DNA from: Pseudomonas sp. WN033
Lineage (GTDB): Bacteria > Pseudomonadota > Gammaproteobacteria > Pseudomonadales > Pseudomonadaceae
Assembly: GCA_002287035.1 (NCBI GenBank)
Contig: NSKG01000001.1
Span: forward strand, 186,001 to 250,000
Direction: 5' to 3'
Length of the DNA: 64,000 bases
Part shown: piece by piece, positions 36,607 through 47,057 of the stretch
Numbering within the stretch: the stretch's first letter is position 1
Layout: every line of letters starts with the position of its first letter
Notes under the pieces: model-generated
Told to the model about the DNA's origin: nothing
Databases searched by the model: none
Seen by the model: the letters and a program-made list of their open reading frames with translations, nothing else
Program-made: the position numbers and the translations under genes

Positions 36607-37725
36607 ATGTTGTTGCGCCGCTTCGTTGTCATGCTGGTACTGTTCTTTCTCGTGGTACTGGCCCTGGCCGCCTACAAAGGCTGGTCAATCTATCAGCAAA
36701 TCCAGATGTTCAGCGCACCGCAGCCCCCGATTCAGGTAGCAGCGGCGGCCGCAGAACAAAAACTATGGGAAACCCGTCTGCCTGCGATTGGTTCGCTGAC
36801 CGCCGCCCTTGGCGTGGAACTGACCGCCGAAGTCAGTGGCACCGTCGAACAGCTGCACTTCCACTCCGGACAGCGGGTCGAGGCCGGCCAGCCGCTGCTA
36901 AGCATGAACACCGCCGTGGAGCAGGCCAGCCTGAAAACCGCTCAGGCCCAGGCCGAACTGGCCCGACTCGAATTCAACCGGCAACAGAACCTGTTCGAGC
37001 GCCAGAGCATTTCCCGCAGTCAGTTCGACCAGGCCCGCTCTACCCTGCAACAGGCCAGCGCCCAGGTCGAAGAATTGCACGCCATCCTTGAGCGCAAACG
37101 CATCGTCGCACCGTTCAGCGGTCGCATCGGCATCAGCCAGATCGACCCCGGCGACTACCTGTCACCCGGCACCGTAATCGCCACATTGCAGAACCTCGAG
37201 GATTTGTTTGTCGACTTCTTCGTACCTGAACAGTTGTACCCGCAGTTGGCACTGGAGCAGTCGGTACTGGTGCGGGTTGGGGCCTATCCGGGCGAAGAAT
37301 TCAAGGGTCAGATCGCCGCCATCAACCCCCGAGTTGAGACCGGTTCGCGCAATTTGCAGGTCCGCGCCAAGGTCGGCAATCCGGATGAGCGCCTGCTGCC
37401 CGGCATGTTCGCCGACCTGGAAGTGGTGATGCCGACTCCCGAACCGCAGATCGTGCTACCGGAAACCGCCATCACCTACACCCTCTATGGCAACTCGGTA
37501 TACGTAGTCAAACCCCGGCAGGATGAGGCTGGCAACGAACTGAGTGACGAAGACGGCCAACCGCAACTGGAAGTCGAGCGACGGTTTGTCAAAAGCGGGG
37601 ACCGGCGAGCCGGTGAAGTGGTCATTCTCGAAGGGCTTGAAGCCGGCGAACTGGTCATCACTGCCGGTCAGCTCAAGCTGGATAACGGTGCGCATGTAAG
37701 CATCAACAACAGCAATCCCCTGTAA
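36607..37725 (+). CDS. mexV: RND efflux membrane fusion protein MexV
   Basis: A 372-residue periplasmic adaptor with one N-terminal membrane anchor (about 5-27) and no lipobox. It has the lipoyl half-motifs VSGTVEQLHFHSGQRVEAGQ and IVAPFSGRIGISQIDPGDYL flanking an alpha-hairpin, then beta-barrel and membrane-proximal domains. It links an RND pump to an outer-membrane channel. The start at 36607 has AAGGA before it. Location 12 bases before the pump gene and within the sodB-bifA neighbourhood matches mexVW of P. aeruginosa, where OprM is the outer channel; no channel gene follows here. Confidence 0.87.
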   Translation: MLLRRFVVMLVLFFLVVLALAAYKGWSIYQQIQMFSAPQPPIQVAAAAAEQKLWETRLPAIGSLTAALGVELTAEVSGTVEQLHFHSGQRVEAGQPLLSMNTAVEQASLKTAQAQAELARLEFNRQQNLFERQSISRSQFDQARSTLQQASAQVEELHAILERKRIVAPFSGRIGISQIDPGDYLSPGTVIATLQNLEDLFVDFFVPEQLYPQLALEQSVLVRVGAYPGEEFKGQIAAINPRVETGSRNLQVRAKVGNPDERLLPGMFADLEVVMPTPEPQIVLPETAITYTLYGNSVYVVKPRQDEAGNELSDEDGQPQLEVERRFVKSGDRRAGEVVILEGLEAGELVITAGQLKLDNGAHVSINNSNPL

Positions 37726-37737
37726 GGCGAACCCAGC

Positions 37738-40700
37738 ATGGCTTTTACCGATCCTTTCATCCGTCGCCCGGTACTGGCGACGGTGATCAGCCTGCTGATC
37801 GTCCTGCTCGGCCTGCAGGCTTTCACCAAGCTGACCATCCGCCAGTATCCACAACTGGAAAATGCCCTGATCACGGTGACCACCGCCTACCCCGGCGCTA
37901 ACGCTGAGGTCATTCAGGGTTACATCACCCAGCCGATCCAGCAAAGCCTGGCCAGCGCCGAAGGTGTCGATTACATCAACTCGGTCAGCCGCCAGAATTT
38001 CTCGGTTGTGCAGGTCTACGCCCGGCTGGGCGCCGATACCGACCGGCTGTTCACCGACATTATGTCCAAGGCCGCCGAAGTCCGTAACCAGTTGCCAGCC
38101 GAAGCCCAGGACCCGGTCATTAGCCGCCAGGCCGCCGACTCCACCGCGCTGATGTATATCAGTTTCTTCAGCGAGACCCTGACCAACCCGCAGATCACCG
38201 ACTATCTGTCGCGGGTGGTCCAGCCGCGTCTGGCGACCCTGCCCGGCATCGCCGAAGCCGAAATCCTCGGCCAGCAGAACTTCGCCATGCGCCTGTGGCT
38301 GGACCCGGTACGCATGGGCGCCCATGGGGTAACGGCCAGCGATATCAACCAGGCTGTCAGCCGCTACAACTTCCTCTCCGCCGCCGGTGAAACCAAGGGC
38401 GAGTACGTGGTGACCAGCGTCAACGCCTTCACCGACCTGAAAGATCCGGAAGCCTTTGCAGCCATCCCGATCAAGACTGACGGCGACACCCGGGTGCTGC
38501 TCAGAGATGTTGCCCGGGTCGAACTGGGCGCGGAAAGTTACGACGCCATCAGCTTCTTTGACGGCATACCCTCGGTCTATATCGGCATCCAGGGCACCCC
38601 CACCGCCAACCCGCTGGAGGCCATCCAGTATGTCCGCGAAGCCATGCCGCTGATTGAGGCGCAGTTGCCACCGGAGCTGAAGCTGTCGATTGCCTACGAT
38701 GCCACCGAGTTCATCCAGGCCTCTATCGACGAAGTGATAAACACCCTGGCCGAAGCCGTGGTCATCGTCATCGTGGTGGTATTTCTGTTCCTAGGCTCGC
38801 TGCGCTCGGTCCTGGTGCCGATCGTCACCATCCCGCTGTCGATGATCGGGGTCCTGTTTTTCATGCAGTTGATGGGCTACTCGATCAACCTGCTGACATT
38901 GCTGGCCCTGGTCCTGGCTATCGGCCTGGTGGTCGACGACGCCATCGTCGTGGTGGAAAACATCCATCGCCATATCGAAGAAGGCAAGCCGCCAGTGCAA
39001 GCGGCACTGGAAGGCGCGCGCGAGATCGCCATGCCGGTGGTGGCCATGACCATTACCCTGGCGGCGGTCTACGCTCCGATCGGTTTTCTCGAAGGCCTGA
39101 CCGGCGCGCTGTTCAAGGAGTTCGCCTTCACCCTGGCCGGCGCCGTGATCATTTCCGGCATCGTCGCCCTGACCCTGTCACCGATGATGTGCTCCAAGCT
39201 GCTGCGCCACGAGGAAAACCCCAGCGGGCTGGCTGCCCGCCTGGACAAACTGTTCGACGGCCTGCAGCAGCGTTACCGGCAACTGCTGCACCACAGCCTC
39301 AACACCAAGAGTGTCACTCTGACCTTTGGTGCTCTGGTACTACTGCTGATTCCGTTGCTGCTGGCCTTTACCCACAGCGAACTGGCCCCGGAAGAGGATC
39401 AGAGCATTATCTTCATGATGGCCAGCGCACCCAAGAGCGCCAACCTGGAGTACCTGACCCACTACACCGACGAACTGACCCGTAAACTCAAGGAATTCGA
39501 CGAGTATGAGTCGCACTTCCAGATCAACGGTTTCGACGGAGTACAGAGTGGTATCGGTGGCTTTCTGCTCAAGCCCTGGGATCAGCGCGAGCGCAGCCAG
39601 ATGGAGCTGCTGCCGATAGTCCAGCAGGAACTGGACAGCATCGCCGGCCTGCAGATCTTCGGCTTCAACCTGCCGTCGCTGCCCGGCACTGGTGACGGGC
39701 TGCCGCTGCAGTTCGTAATCAACACCCCCAACGATTACGAAACCCTGTTACAGGTTACAGAGCGAATCAAGCAACGGGCGCTGGAAACTGGCCAGTTCTA
39801 TTTTCTGGATATCGACCTGGCATTCGACAAGCCGGAGCTCACCGTGGAAATTGCCCGCGAGAAAGCCGCTCAAATGGGCGTATCGATGGAGGATATCGGC
39901 TCTACCCTGGCGACCTTGCTCGGTGAAGGGGAAATCAACCGCTTCACGATTGACGGGCGTAGCTACAAGGTAATCGCCCAGGTCGAGCGTCCATTTCGCG
40001 ACAACCGCGATTGGCTCAAGCACTACTACGTGCCTACCGTGGATGGCGACATGGTCGCGCTGGGTACCCTGATCACGCTGGGCGAGCAGGCCCGGCCAAC
40101 CCAGCTCAACCAGTTTCAGCAACTCAATGCAGCACGGATTCAGGGGGTTCCCGGTGTCAGCATGGGCGAGGCGCTGAAAACCCTGGAGCAGATCGCCGCG
40201 GAAGAACTACCCCAGGGCTTCACCGTCGATTATGCCGGCGGCGCGCGTCAGTTCAAGCAGGAGGGGGCAGCGCTCTACATCACCTTCGGTCTGGCGCTGG
40301 CGATCATCTATCTGGTTCTGGCTGCCCAGTTCGAAAGTTTCCGCGATCCGCTGGTGATCCTGGTGACGGTACCGCTGTCGATCTGCGGCGCTCTGATCCC
40401 GCTGTTCCTCGGGTTCTCGACCATGAATATCTATACCCAGGTGGGTCTGGTGACTCTGATCGGCCTGATCAGCAAGCACGGTATTCTGATCGTCGAGTTC
40501 GCCAACCAGTTGCAGCGTGAACAGGGCATGGCTCTGCGCGAAGCGGTCGAAGCCTCGGCGGCGATCCGCCTGCGTCCGGTCTTGATGACTACTGCGGCAA
40601 TGGTCTTCGCCATGATCCCGCTGCTGTTGGCCCAGGGCGCCGGTGCGGTCAGCCGTTTCGATATCGGCATGGTGATTGCCAGCGGCCTGACCATCGGCAC

Positions 40701-40767
40701 GCTATTCACCCTGTTCGTGCTGCCGGCGGTGTATCTGGCTATCAGTCGACAGCATCAGCACGCCTGA
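37738..40767 (+). CDS. mexW: RND multidrug efflux pump MexW
   Basis: A 1009-residue inner-membrane proton/drug antiporter with twelve helices and two large periplasmic loops. The charged residues of the proton relay are in helix 4 (LVVDDAIVVVENIHRH), and VRQYPQLENALITV-type N-terminal and AAQFESFRDPLVILVTVPLS C-terminal signatures are present (the first here is IRQYPQLENALITV). The family motif around GLISKHGILIVEFANQ is intact. Length is normal. It follows mexV with 12 bases between and should pump several antibiotics and dyes. Confidence 0.9.
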   Translation: MAFTDPFIRRPVLATVISLLIVLLGLQAFTKLTIRQYPQLENALITVTTAYPGANAEVIQGYITQPIQQSLASAEGVDYINSVSRQNFSVVQVYARLGADTDRLFTDIMSKAAEVRNQLPAEAQDPVISRQAADSTALMYISFFSETLTNPQITDYLSRVVQPRLATLPGIAEAEILGQQNFAMRLWLDPVRMGAHGVTASDINQAVSRYNFLSAAGETKGEYVVTSVNAFTDLKDPEAFAAIPIKTDGDTRVLLRDVARVELGAESYDAISFFDGIPSVYIGIQGTPTANPLEAIQYVREAMPLIEAQLPPELKLSIAYDATEFIQASIDEVINTLAEAVVIVIVVVFLFLGSLRSVLVPIVTIPLSMIGVLFFMQLMGYSINLLTLLALVLAIGLVVDDAIVVVENIHRHIEEGKPPVQAALEGAREIAMPVVAMTITLAAVYAPIGFLEGLTGALFKEFAFTLAGAVIISGIVALTLSPMMCSKLLRHEENPSGLAARLDKLFDGLQQRYRQLLHHSLNTKSVTLTFGALVLLLIPLLLAFTHSELAPEEDQSIIFMMASAPKSANLEYLTHYTDELTRKLKEFDEYESHFQINGFDGVQSGIGGFLLKPWDQRERSQMELLPIVQQELDSIAGLQIFGFNLPSLPGTGDGLPLQFVINTPNDYETLLQVTERIKQRALETGQFYFLDIDLAFDKPELTVEIAREKAAQMGVSMEDIGSTLATLLGEGEINRFTIDGRSYKVIAQVERPFRDNRDWLKHYYVPTVDGDMVALGTLITLGEQARPTQLNQFQQLNAARIQGVPGVSMGEALKTLEQIAAEELPQGFTVDYAGGARQFKQEGAALYITFGLALAIIYLVLAAQFESFRDPLVILVTVPLSICGALIPLFLGFSTMNIYTQVGLVTLIGLISKHGILIVEFANQLQREQGMALREAVEASAAIRLRPVLMTTAAMVFAMIPLLLAQGAGAVSRFDIGMVIASGLTIGTLFTLFVLPAVYLAISRQHQHA

Positions 40768-40775
40768 TAGCCCGT

Positions 40776-41024
40776 GGATCGCCACGGGCCTGCGCCCCTC
40801 GCGATGACGAAGTAAAACGGCAAGGCATGGGGACAGTGACTGGTGATTCTTGCCGCTGGCAAGACCCGGAGCACCACAGATTTTTGGCCCTTACGGTGAA
40901 GCCAGGAGATAAGAGCTGTAGCTCTGCAATGGCAGAGCGTGAAGGTAATTGGCCTACGGCTCGACACAGGAGCGTCGGCAGCACGCCCCATGTCATTGCG
41001 AGCCGCAAAGCGGCGTGGCCATCC
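40776..41024. repeat. Inverted-repeat element between mexW and rpoS
   Basis: The left arm (40776-40808, GGATCGCCACGGGC...GCGATGAC) and the right arm (40992-41024, GTCATTGCGAGCC...GGCCATCC) are imperfect inverted copies. Such GTCATTGCGAGCC / GGATNGCCACG arms are common in interspersed repeats of many Proteobacteria. The ~180 bases between code for nothing evident. It ends five bases before the rpoS stop codon, so it can also act as the rpoS and mexW terminator. Confidence 0.7.
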
Positions 41025-41028
41025 AGAC

Positions 41029-42030
41029 TTACTGAAACAGCGACTCCCCGGTCAGCCCATGCTGCTCGAGAATATCGCGCAGGCGCTTGAGCGCTTCGAC
41101 CTGAATTTGCCGTACCCGCTCGCGGGTCAGGCCGATCTCCCGGCCGACTTCTTCCAGCGTGCTGCTTTCATGGCCGCGCAAGCCGAAACGCCGGGTCACC
41201 ACCTCACGCTGTTTCTCGCTCAGCTCGGACAGCCACTGGTCGATGCTGGAGTTGAGGTCATCATCCTGCAGCAGTTCACAGGGATCGGTGACATGGTCGT
41301 CGGTCAGGGTGTCGAGCAGGGTCTTGTCCGAGTCAGGCCCCAGCGACATGTCCACCGAGGCCACCCTCTCGTTTAGCCCGAGCATGCGCTTGACATCCTC
41401 GACCGGCTTGTCGAGCAGTTGGGCAATTTCTTCTGGCGACGGCTCGTGATCGAGCTTTTGAGTCAGCTCACGCGCAGCGCGCAGGTAGATGTTGAGTTCT
41501 TTGACCACATGAATCGGCAGACGAATGGTGCGGGTCTGGTTCATGATCGCCCGCTCAATGGTCTGCCGGATCCACCAGGTGGCGTAGGTCGAGAAGCGGA
41601 AGCCGCGTTCCGGGTCGAATTTCTCGACCGCACGGATCAACCCCAGATTGCCCTCTTCGATCAGGTCAAGCAGGGTTAGCCCACGATTAACGTAGCGCCG
41701 GGCGATCTTCACCACCAGTCGCAGGTTGCTTTCAATCATGCGCTTGCGCCCGGCCGGGTCACCCTTCTGCGCCAGTCGCGCAAAGTGGACCTCTTCCTCG
41801 GGAGTCAATAGCGGGGAAAAACCGATTTCATTCAGATAAAGCTGGGTGGCGTCGAGTTGCTTGGTAAACTCGAACGCATTCTCGCGCTTGTGGTTACGCG
41901 GTGTTGCGGTCTTGGTGCGAGTATCAGAGCCTTCCATGTTGCCCTCCTCATCGTCCATGCCGTCGCCCTCGAATAGTACGACATCGTCCTCTACAACGTG
42001 TTCAGGCTCGTTATTATTATTGCGTGCCAT
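41029..42030 (-). CDS. rpoS: RNA polymerase sigma factor RpoS
   Basis: A 333-residue stationary-phase/general stress sigma factor. Regions are clear: 1.2 ([32 protein letters not shown]), 2.1-2.4 ([39 protein letters not shown] and [17 protein letters not shown] are the core, given here as two blocks), region 3, and 4.2 ([28 protein letters not shown]). Codon 1 is taken at 42030 (MARNNNNEP); an in-frame ATG at 42045 is possible. The start codon sits in a 13-base tandem duplication. nlpD lies directly upstream and in pseudomonads usually contains the main rpoS promoter. Confidence 0.95.
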   Translation of the reverse strand: MARNNNNEPEHVVEDDVVLFEGDGMDDEEGNMEGSDTRTKTATPRNHKRENAFEFTKQLDATQLYLNEIGFSPLLTPEEEVHFARLAQKGDPAGRKRMIESNLRLVVKIARRYVNRGLTLLDLIEEGNLGLIRAVEKFDPERGFRFSTYATWWIRQTIERAIMNQTRTIRLPIHVVKELNIYLRAARELTQKLDHEPSPEEIAQLLDKPVEDVKRMLGLNERVASVDMSLGPDSDKTLLDTLTDDHVTDPCELLQDDDLNSSIDQWLSELSEKQREVVTRRFGLRGHESSTLEEVGREIGLTRERVRQIQVEALKRLRDILEQHGLTGESLFQ

Positions 42031-42041
42031 TATTGCGTGCC
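42016..42041. repeat. 13-base tandem duplication over the rpoS start
   Basis: ATTATTGCGTGCC is present twice in direct tandem (42016-42028 and 42029-42041), spanning the rpoS ATG and its ribosome-site region. The length is not a multiple of three, so loss of a copy changes the leader and the alternative in-frame start at 42045. Confidence 0.8.
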
Positions 42042-42205
42042 CCATTCCAGTCGAATCACGATTCGGTACCAGATCCCGAAGGATCACAGCGGTCCCCCAC
42101 AACCTGTCAGCAGGCCAAAGTATCACCCTCCTGGTAACCCTCCTAAGCCTATCTGGCAGCCTGCCTATAATCTATGACAACCATATTGCGATTATTTACC
42201 GGCCC

Positions 42206-43078
42206 TCACAGTTTGGGTAAATACGTCAAAGGATCAACCGGTTGACCCCTGCGACGTATTTCAAAATGCAACTTCACCCTGTCAGTACCGGTGCTACCCA
42301 TCTCGGCGATCACCTGCCCCGCCTTGACCTGGTCCCCCTCATTGACCAACAGACGGTTATTGTGGGCATAAGCACTGAGATAGGTATCATCGTGCTTGAT
42401 GATAATCATCTCGCCATAACCGATGAGACCACGCCCGGCATAGACCACCGCACCGTCTGCAGCAGCCTTCACAGGCTGTCCCAATTGGCCGGCAATATCA
42501 ATCCCTTTATTCAAACTTCCGTTTGACTGAAACCGGGCGATCAACGGCCCTTGAGCTGGCCAGTTCCAACCGGACACCCGCGAAGGCACGCTGGGTGATG
42601 CTGGAGTGGCTGCTGGCGTAGCAGGACGGCTGGCCGGGGCCGGGGCGGTAGCTCTGGGCTGGGTGGCTGGAGCGGTTGTCCGGGGTGGCGTTGTCGCTGG
42701 CCGGCTAGTGGCTGCGGTCGTGGCTGGCCGCGCGGTTTGGGTAGTGCGCGCAGGCGTGCCGGCAGTACCTGGACGCAGGCTGATGCGCTGACCCGGGTAG
42801 ATGGTATAAGGCGCGTTGAGGTTGTTGTTGGCGGCCAGCGCACGCCAATCCCAGCCGTAGCGGAAGGCGATTTGATACAGCGTCTCACCGCGCTGCACGG
42901 TGTGCTGGCCGGAAGTGACCTGTTGCGCCGTCTGTGCCCGCTGGCCACCGCGGCTGCGGTCATCGATCGGTACCGTGGTCGACGGTCCTGCGCAGGCAGC
43001 CAGCAGCCCGGCCAGCAGCATCAACCCCAGCTGCCGCCCCCACGCCATTAGCGGTCCGCCCACCACAGACATCCCCAT
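42206..43078 (-). CDS. nlpD: Lipoprotein NlpD, amidase activator
   Basis: A 290-residue outer-membrane lipoprotein with lipobox LAAC (Cys29), a LysM domain (about 58-102, HTVQRGETLYQIAFRYGWDW), a Thr/Ala/Pro-rich linker (about 105-165) and a LytM/M23 domain. The LytM metal ligands are incomplete: SLNKGIDIAG replaces the His-x3-Asp motif, as in E. coli NlpD, so it should not cut murein itself but activate an amidase (AmiC type) at division. It is directly upstream of rpoS and downstream of pcm and a DUF368 gene. Confidence 0.92.
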   Translation of the reverse strand: MGMSVVGGPLMAWGRQLGLMLLAGLLAACAGPSTTVPIDDRSRGGQRAQTAQQVTSGQHTVQRGETLYQIAFRYGWDWRALAANNNLNAPYTIYPGQRISLRPGTAGTPARTTQTARPATTAATSRPATTPPRTTAPATQPRATAPAPASRPATPAATPASPSVPSRVSGWNWPAQGPLIARFQSNGSLNKGIDIAGQLGQPVKAAADGAVVYAGRGLIGYGEMIIIKHDDTYLSAYAHNNRLLVNEGDQVKAGQVIAEMGSTGTDRVKLHFEIRRRGQPVDPLTYLPKL

Positions 43079-43106
43079 GACCCATTCAGCTCCTAACGGT
43101 TCCGCA

Positions 43107-44051
43107 TCAACGCTCGGCCTGGCGTCCCCAATATTCCAGTGTCAACACTAATACCACGGCAAGCAGCATCAACGCCAACCCACCCTGCCAGTAGGCTGGC
43201 TCACCGGTGAGCTGCTGAAACTGGGCCGGCCAGACATTGCTCTGCACCAACGGTTCAAGCTGACCCTGTGAGTTCTCACGCCAGCTCAGGGTCTGCTTCC
43301 ACGGCCAGACTTTATTCAGCGAGCCAATCAACAAACCGGTCAGAAACGCCAGGGTGACACTGCGGGCATGGCTCAGCAGCCAGGACAGCAACCGCGAGAA
43401 ACTCAGCAAGCCGGCCACGCAGCCCAGAATGAAGATTGCCAGCAACCCGACATCGAAGTTTTTGACCGCCTGCAACACGCTGGCGTACAGCCCCAGCAGC
43501 AACAGAATGAAGCTACCGGAAATGCCAGGCAGAATCATCGCGCAGATAGCAATCGCTGCGCCCAGGAAGATCACCGGGCCGGTAACCGGTAACTGCAGCG
43601 GAACCGCCACGGTAATCAGATAGGCAAATACAGTGCCGAGCAGCAGAGCCAGCACGCTCCAGGCGCTCCAGCGTGGAATCTGCCGTCCAACCAGCAATAC
43701 CGAGACCACAATCAGACCAAAGAAGAACGACCAGATCAGTTGCGGGTGCTGTTCCAGCAAGTAACTGATCAGTCGTGCCAGACTGGCGATACTGGTAAAG
43801 ATGCCAGCCAGCAGAATGCACAGAAAGGTTCCGTCAATGGCCTGCCAGGTCTCGCGCACACGCCCACGGGCCAGCCACAGCAACTTGTTCGGCGTGCAGG
43901 CAGCAACCGCCGCCAGCAGCCGATCGTAGATGCCACTGATGAATGCGATAGTCCCGCCAGACACACCAGGCACCACATCCGCAGCGCCCATGGCCATGCC
44001 CTTGAGAAAAATGGCCAGAAAAGCCAGACCACGCTTGATCGGGTTACTCAA
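43107..44051 (-). CDS. DUF368 polyprenyl-phosphate transporter (PopT type)
   Basis: A 314-residue integral membrane protein with about eight to ten helices. The N-terminal signature is [21 protein letters not shown], repeated in the second half as [16 protein letters not shown], the inverted-repeat glycine/proline motifs of DUF368. Recent work on this family (PopT) shows recycling of undecaprenyl phosphate across the inner membrane; that role is taken from the family. Its start overlaps the pcm stop by four bases. In P. aeruginosa pcm is next to nlpD, so the insertion of this gene between them differs from that layout. Confidence 0.85.
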   Translation of the reverse strand: MSNPIKRGLAFLAIFLKGMAMGAADVVPGVSGGTIAFISGIYDRLLAAVAACTPNKLLWLARGRVRETWQAIDGTFLCILLAGIFTSIASLARLISYLLEQHPQLIWSFFFGLIVVSVLLVGRQIPRWSAWSVLALLLGTVFAYLITVAVPLQLPVTGPVIFLGAAIAICAMILPGISGSFILLLLGLYASVLQAVKNFDVGLLAIFILGCVAGLLSFSRLLSWLLSHARSVTLAFLTGLLIGSLNKVWPWKQTLSWRENSQGQLEPLVQSNVWPAQFQQLTGEPAYWQGGLALMLLAVVLVLTLEYWGRQAER

Positions 44052-44722
44052 GAATTGATGGCTCCTGCCAACAAGGGAACAAAACGTACCGGTTCGACCT
44101 GCTGACGGATGAACTGTTCCCCGTCACGAATGATCAGGGTCAGGTATTGCTCACGCGCGCCTACCGGGATCACCATGCGGCCTCCGTCGGCCAGTTGTGC
44201 CAGCAGCTCGGCCGGCACTTCGGCCGGTGCTGCGGTAACCATGATCGCGTCATAGGGTCCGTACTGAGGCCACCCCCAGTTGCCATCGGCATGCCGAAAC
44301 ACCACGTTACGAATATTGATGTCCTTGAGCACCGCCTTGGCCCGCTCCTGTAGTGGCAGGATGCGTTCAACGGTAAAGACCCGTTCGACCACCTGAGCCA
44401 GAATCGCGGTCTGATAACCCGAGCCGGTACCGACTTCCAGCACCTTGTCCAGCGGCCCGCCACCGAGCAACAGCTCGGTCATACGCGCGACTATGTAGGG
44501 CTGCGACAGGGTCTGATTGTGGCCAATTGGCAATGCGGTATCTTCATAAGCCCGGTGCGCCAGCGCCTCATCAACGAACAGATGCCTGGGGGTACGGCGA
44601 ATCGCTTCGAGTACCTGCAAGTTGCGGATGCCCTCCTCGAACAGCCGTTCCAGCAAACGTTCGCGGGTACGCTGCGAGGTCATGCCAATGCCGTGTTTAT
44701 AAAGATCTTCGCGCACGCTCAT
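44048..44722 (-). CDS. pcm: Protein-L-isoaspartate O-methyltransferase
   Basis: A 224-residue SAM-dependent enzyme that repairs isoaspartyl residues in aged proteins. Marks are [21 protein letters not shown], the SAM loop [15 protein letters not shown] and [20 protein letters not shown]. Overlaps of four bases at both ends tie it to surE upstream and the DUF368 gene downstream, the standard surE-pcm-nlpD-rpoS stationary-phase set. Confidence 0.95.
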   Translation of the reverse strand: MSVREDLYKHGIGMTSQRTRERLLERLFEEGIRNLQVLEAIRRTPRHLFVDEALAHRAYEDTALPIGHNQTLSQPYIVARMTELLLGGGPLDKVLEVGTGSGYQTAILAQVVERVFTVERILPLQERAKAVLKDINIRNVVFRHADGNWGWPQYGPYDAIMVTAAPAEVPAELLAQLADGGRMVIPVGAREQYLTLIIRDGEQFIRQQVEPVRFVPLLAGAINS

Positions 44723-45471
44723 ATACCCAGGTCGTTCAGCCAGTCACCGAGGCGGTCGAATACCTCGAAATGGGTCTTGTCGATCCGCAGTGGCGTTACC
44801 GACACATAACCCTGCATAACCGCATGAAAATCGGTGCCGTCGCCACCATCCTCGGCATCGCCGGCCACCGAAATCCAGTAGCCTTCCTTGCCGCGCGGGT
44901 CGACCCATTTGACCGGTTTGGCAGCCCGCGCCCGGTGCCCCAACCGGGTTAGCTGAATGCCTTTGATATGCTCCAGCGGCAGGTTGGGAATATTGATATT
45001 GAGCACCGTTCGCGGCGGCAATTCAAGCTGCTCGTGGGCCGTTACCAGTTGCCGGGCGATGGCCGCAGCCGCTGGAAGATTGTCCGGCTGACGCCCGACC
45101 AGGGAAAAGGCCATGGCTGGTCGCGCCAGGAAACGTCCTTCCAGCGCCGCCGCCACCGTGCCCGAATAAAGCACGTCATCTCCGAGATTGGCGCCCAGGT
45201 TGATACCCGCGACCACCATGTCGACGCTATCGTCGAACAACGCATTGAGCCCCAGGTGCACGCAATCGGTCGGCGTACCATTCAAACCGATAAAACCGTT
45301 GTCCAGGGTGAACGGACGCAAGGGCTTGTCCAGGCTCAGAGCGCTGCTGGCACCGCTGCGGTCTTCGGCCGGAGCCACTACCACGCAGTCGGCATAATCC
45401 TCGAGCGCGCCATGCAGCGCCTTGAGTCCCGGCGCCAGTACGCCATCGTCATTGGCAATCAGAATACGCAT
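44719..45471 (-). CDS. surE: 5'/3'-nucleotidase SurE
   Basis: A 250-residue metal-dependent nucleotidase. The N-terminal [17 protein letters not shown] carries the Asp-Asp metal ligands, with Ser and Asn ligands in [15 protein letters not shown] and [19 protein letters not shown]. SurE removes phosphate from nucleoside monophosphates and helps survival in stationary phase. It joins truD by a one-base overlap and pcm by four bases. Confidence 0.95.
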   Translation of the reverse strand: MRILIANDDGVLAPGLKALHGALEDYADCVVVAPAEDRSGASSALSLDKPLRPFTLDNGFIGLNGTPTDCVHLGLNALFDDSVDMVVAGINLGANLGDDVLYSGTVAAALEGRFLARPAMAFSLVGRQPDNLPAAAAIARQLVTAHEQLELPPRTVLNINIPNLPLEHIKGIQLTRLGHRARAAKPVKWVDPRGKEGYWISVAGDAEDGGDGTDFHAVMQGYVSVTPLRIDKTHFEVFDRLGDWLNDLGI

Positions 45472-46529
45472 CAGATATCACTTTGCAGGCTGCCCTGCGA
45501 GTTGCTGGTCAACTCAACCAGCTCACGCAATACCGCTGTAGCGAAACAGCCGGTCGGCAGGGTGAATTCAAGTTCAAGACAATCCGCTGACGGATAATGC
45601 CACGTCAGGCCGCTGATGGGGAGGCGCAAAACACGTCGCTCCTGCTTCAGGCCCGCGGCCGCCAGCCAGGCGACCAACTCGGGCTCGGCTGCCGCCTGCG
45701 TCAATTCCAGGGCCAGGGTATCGGCACCGACCGCTGGCTCGCCCTGCCCCCACAAGGGACCAGTGGGATGCAGATCCAGCGCGGCCAGGCGCGGGTCATC
45801 CGCTACCAGCTCAGTGGCCGGGAAATGGCTACGACTATCGGTAAAGGCCAACAGATCGCCGGGCAATACCTGATCCCAGCTTCCGGCCCCAACCCGCTCA
45901 GCCAACACCCGATTGAACAGCAGACTACGTGCGCTCGACAGCAGCCGCGAGCGCGTACCGCGGGCCGGTGGCAAGGCCGCGCGCTGAGCCCAACTGCGCG
46001 CCTGTTCGATATTGCCGCCCTGATGGCCAAAACGCTGGGGCCCGACATAGTTGGGCACACCGGCGACCGCCAGTTGCTGCAAACGCTGCTCCAGAGCTGC
46101 GCGATCGGCCTGCAGTTCATGCAGGCGAATGAGGAACCGGTTGGCGCTGTGAGCGCCACGTTGCAACTTGCGTCGATGCCGGCCCTGAGCGCTGCAACGC
46201 AGCTCATCCGACCACAGTGCGGACAGATCCGGGTCAGCCTTGCCCGGTAGTTGCACGCTGAACCATTGCCGAGTCAGGGCCTGGCGATCCTTGAGCCCGG
46301 CATAGCTGACATCACGCACAGCCACGCCCGTCGCCCGCGCCAGTCGGCGGGCCACTTCTTCGGTATTGAGACCGCGCTTTTCCAGCAGAAACCACAGATG
46401 CTCGCCCTCGCCGCTGAGCGGAATATCGAGCACTTCGGTTACCTGAAAGTCGTCCGGCGTAGCCTTGAGTCGCGCGCTACCACAAGGGGCACCCCAGGCC
46501 CGAGGGCCAAGTAGTTGCTCTTCGGTCAT
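45471..46529 (-). CDS. truD: tRNA pseudouridine(13) synthase TruD
   Basis: A 352-residue pseudouridine synthase of the TruD family, acting on uridine 13 of tRNA-Glu. The catalytic aspartate is in [19 protein letters not shown], and [16 protein letters not shown] plus [17 protein letters not shown] are further signatures. Length is normal. Starts four bases before the ispF stop and ends one base into surE, in the usual ispF-truD-surE-pcm operon. Confidence 0.95.
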   Translation of the reverse strand: MTEEQLLGPRAWGAPCGSARLKATPDDFQVTEVLDIPLSGEGEHLWFLLEKRGLNTEEVARRLARATGVAVRDVSYAGLKDRQALTRQWFSVQLPGKADPDLSALWSDELRCSAQGRHRRKLQRGAHSANRFLIRLHELQADRAALEQRLQQLAVAGVPNYVGPQRFGHQGGNIEQARSWAQRAALPPARGTRSRLLSSARSLLFNRVLAERVGAGSWDQVLPGDLLAFTDSRSHFPATELVADDPRLAALDLHPTGPLWGQGEPAVGADTLALELTQAAAEPELVAWLAAAGLKQERRVLRLPISGLTWHYPSADCLELEFTLPTGCFATAVLRELVELTSNSQGSLQSDI

Positions 46530-46999
46530 CGGGGCAACAACAGGGCCACAGCGTGAACGGCGATACCCTCCTCCCGTCCGGTGAACCCCAGCTTTTCGGT
46601 AGTAGTGGCCTTGATGTTGACCTGATCGAGCTCAACGCCCAGATCAGCAGCGATATGAGCACGCATGCTCTCGATGTGTGACGCCATCTTCGGCGACTGG
46701 GCAACGATGGTGGCATCGACGTTGCCGACCTGCCACCCCTTATCCTGCACCAGGCTCAGCGCATGGCGCAGCAGCACCCGGCTATCGGCACCCTTGAAAC
46801 GGGGATCGGTATCAGGAAAGTGCCGACCGATATCGCCCAGCGCCGCAGCGCCGAGCAAGGCATCGGTCAGGGCATGCAACAATACGTCACCATCGGAGTG
46901 GGCAATCAGCCCATGGTGATGAGCAATCCGAACCCCACCCAGGGTAATGAAATCGCCATCCCCAAAGCGGTGAACATCGTAACCGTGACCTATGCGCAT
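46526..46999 (-). CDS. ispF: 2-C-methyl-D-erythritol 2,4-cyclodiphosphate synthase
   Basis: A 157-residue trimeric enzyme of the MEP isoprenoid pathway. Zinc ligands are in [14 protein letters not shown] and the phosphate-binding [25 protein letters not shown] block is intact; the end has [16 protein letters not shown]. ispD, often next to it, is not adjacent here. It is the first gene of the ispF-to-rpoS series. Confidence 0.95.
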   Translation of the reverse strand: MRIGHGYDVHRFGDGDFITLGGVRIAHHHGLIAHSDGDVLLHALTDALLGAAALGDIGRHFPDTDPRFKGADSRVLLRHALSLVQDKGWQVGNVDATIVAQSPKMASHIESMRAHIAADLGVELDQVNIKATTTEKLGFTGREEGIAVHAVALLLPR

Positions 47000-47057
47000 T
47001 GCTTACCCCGCCTGCAGAAAACCGGGGGGTGATGTTACCCTGTTTACCCTCCACAAG

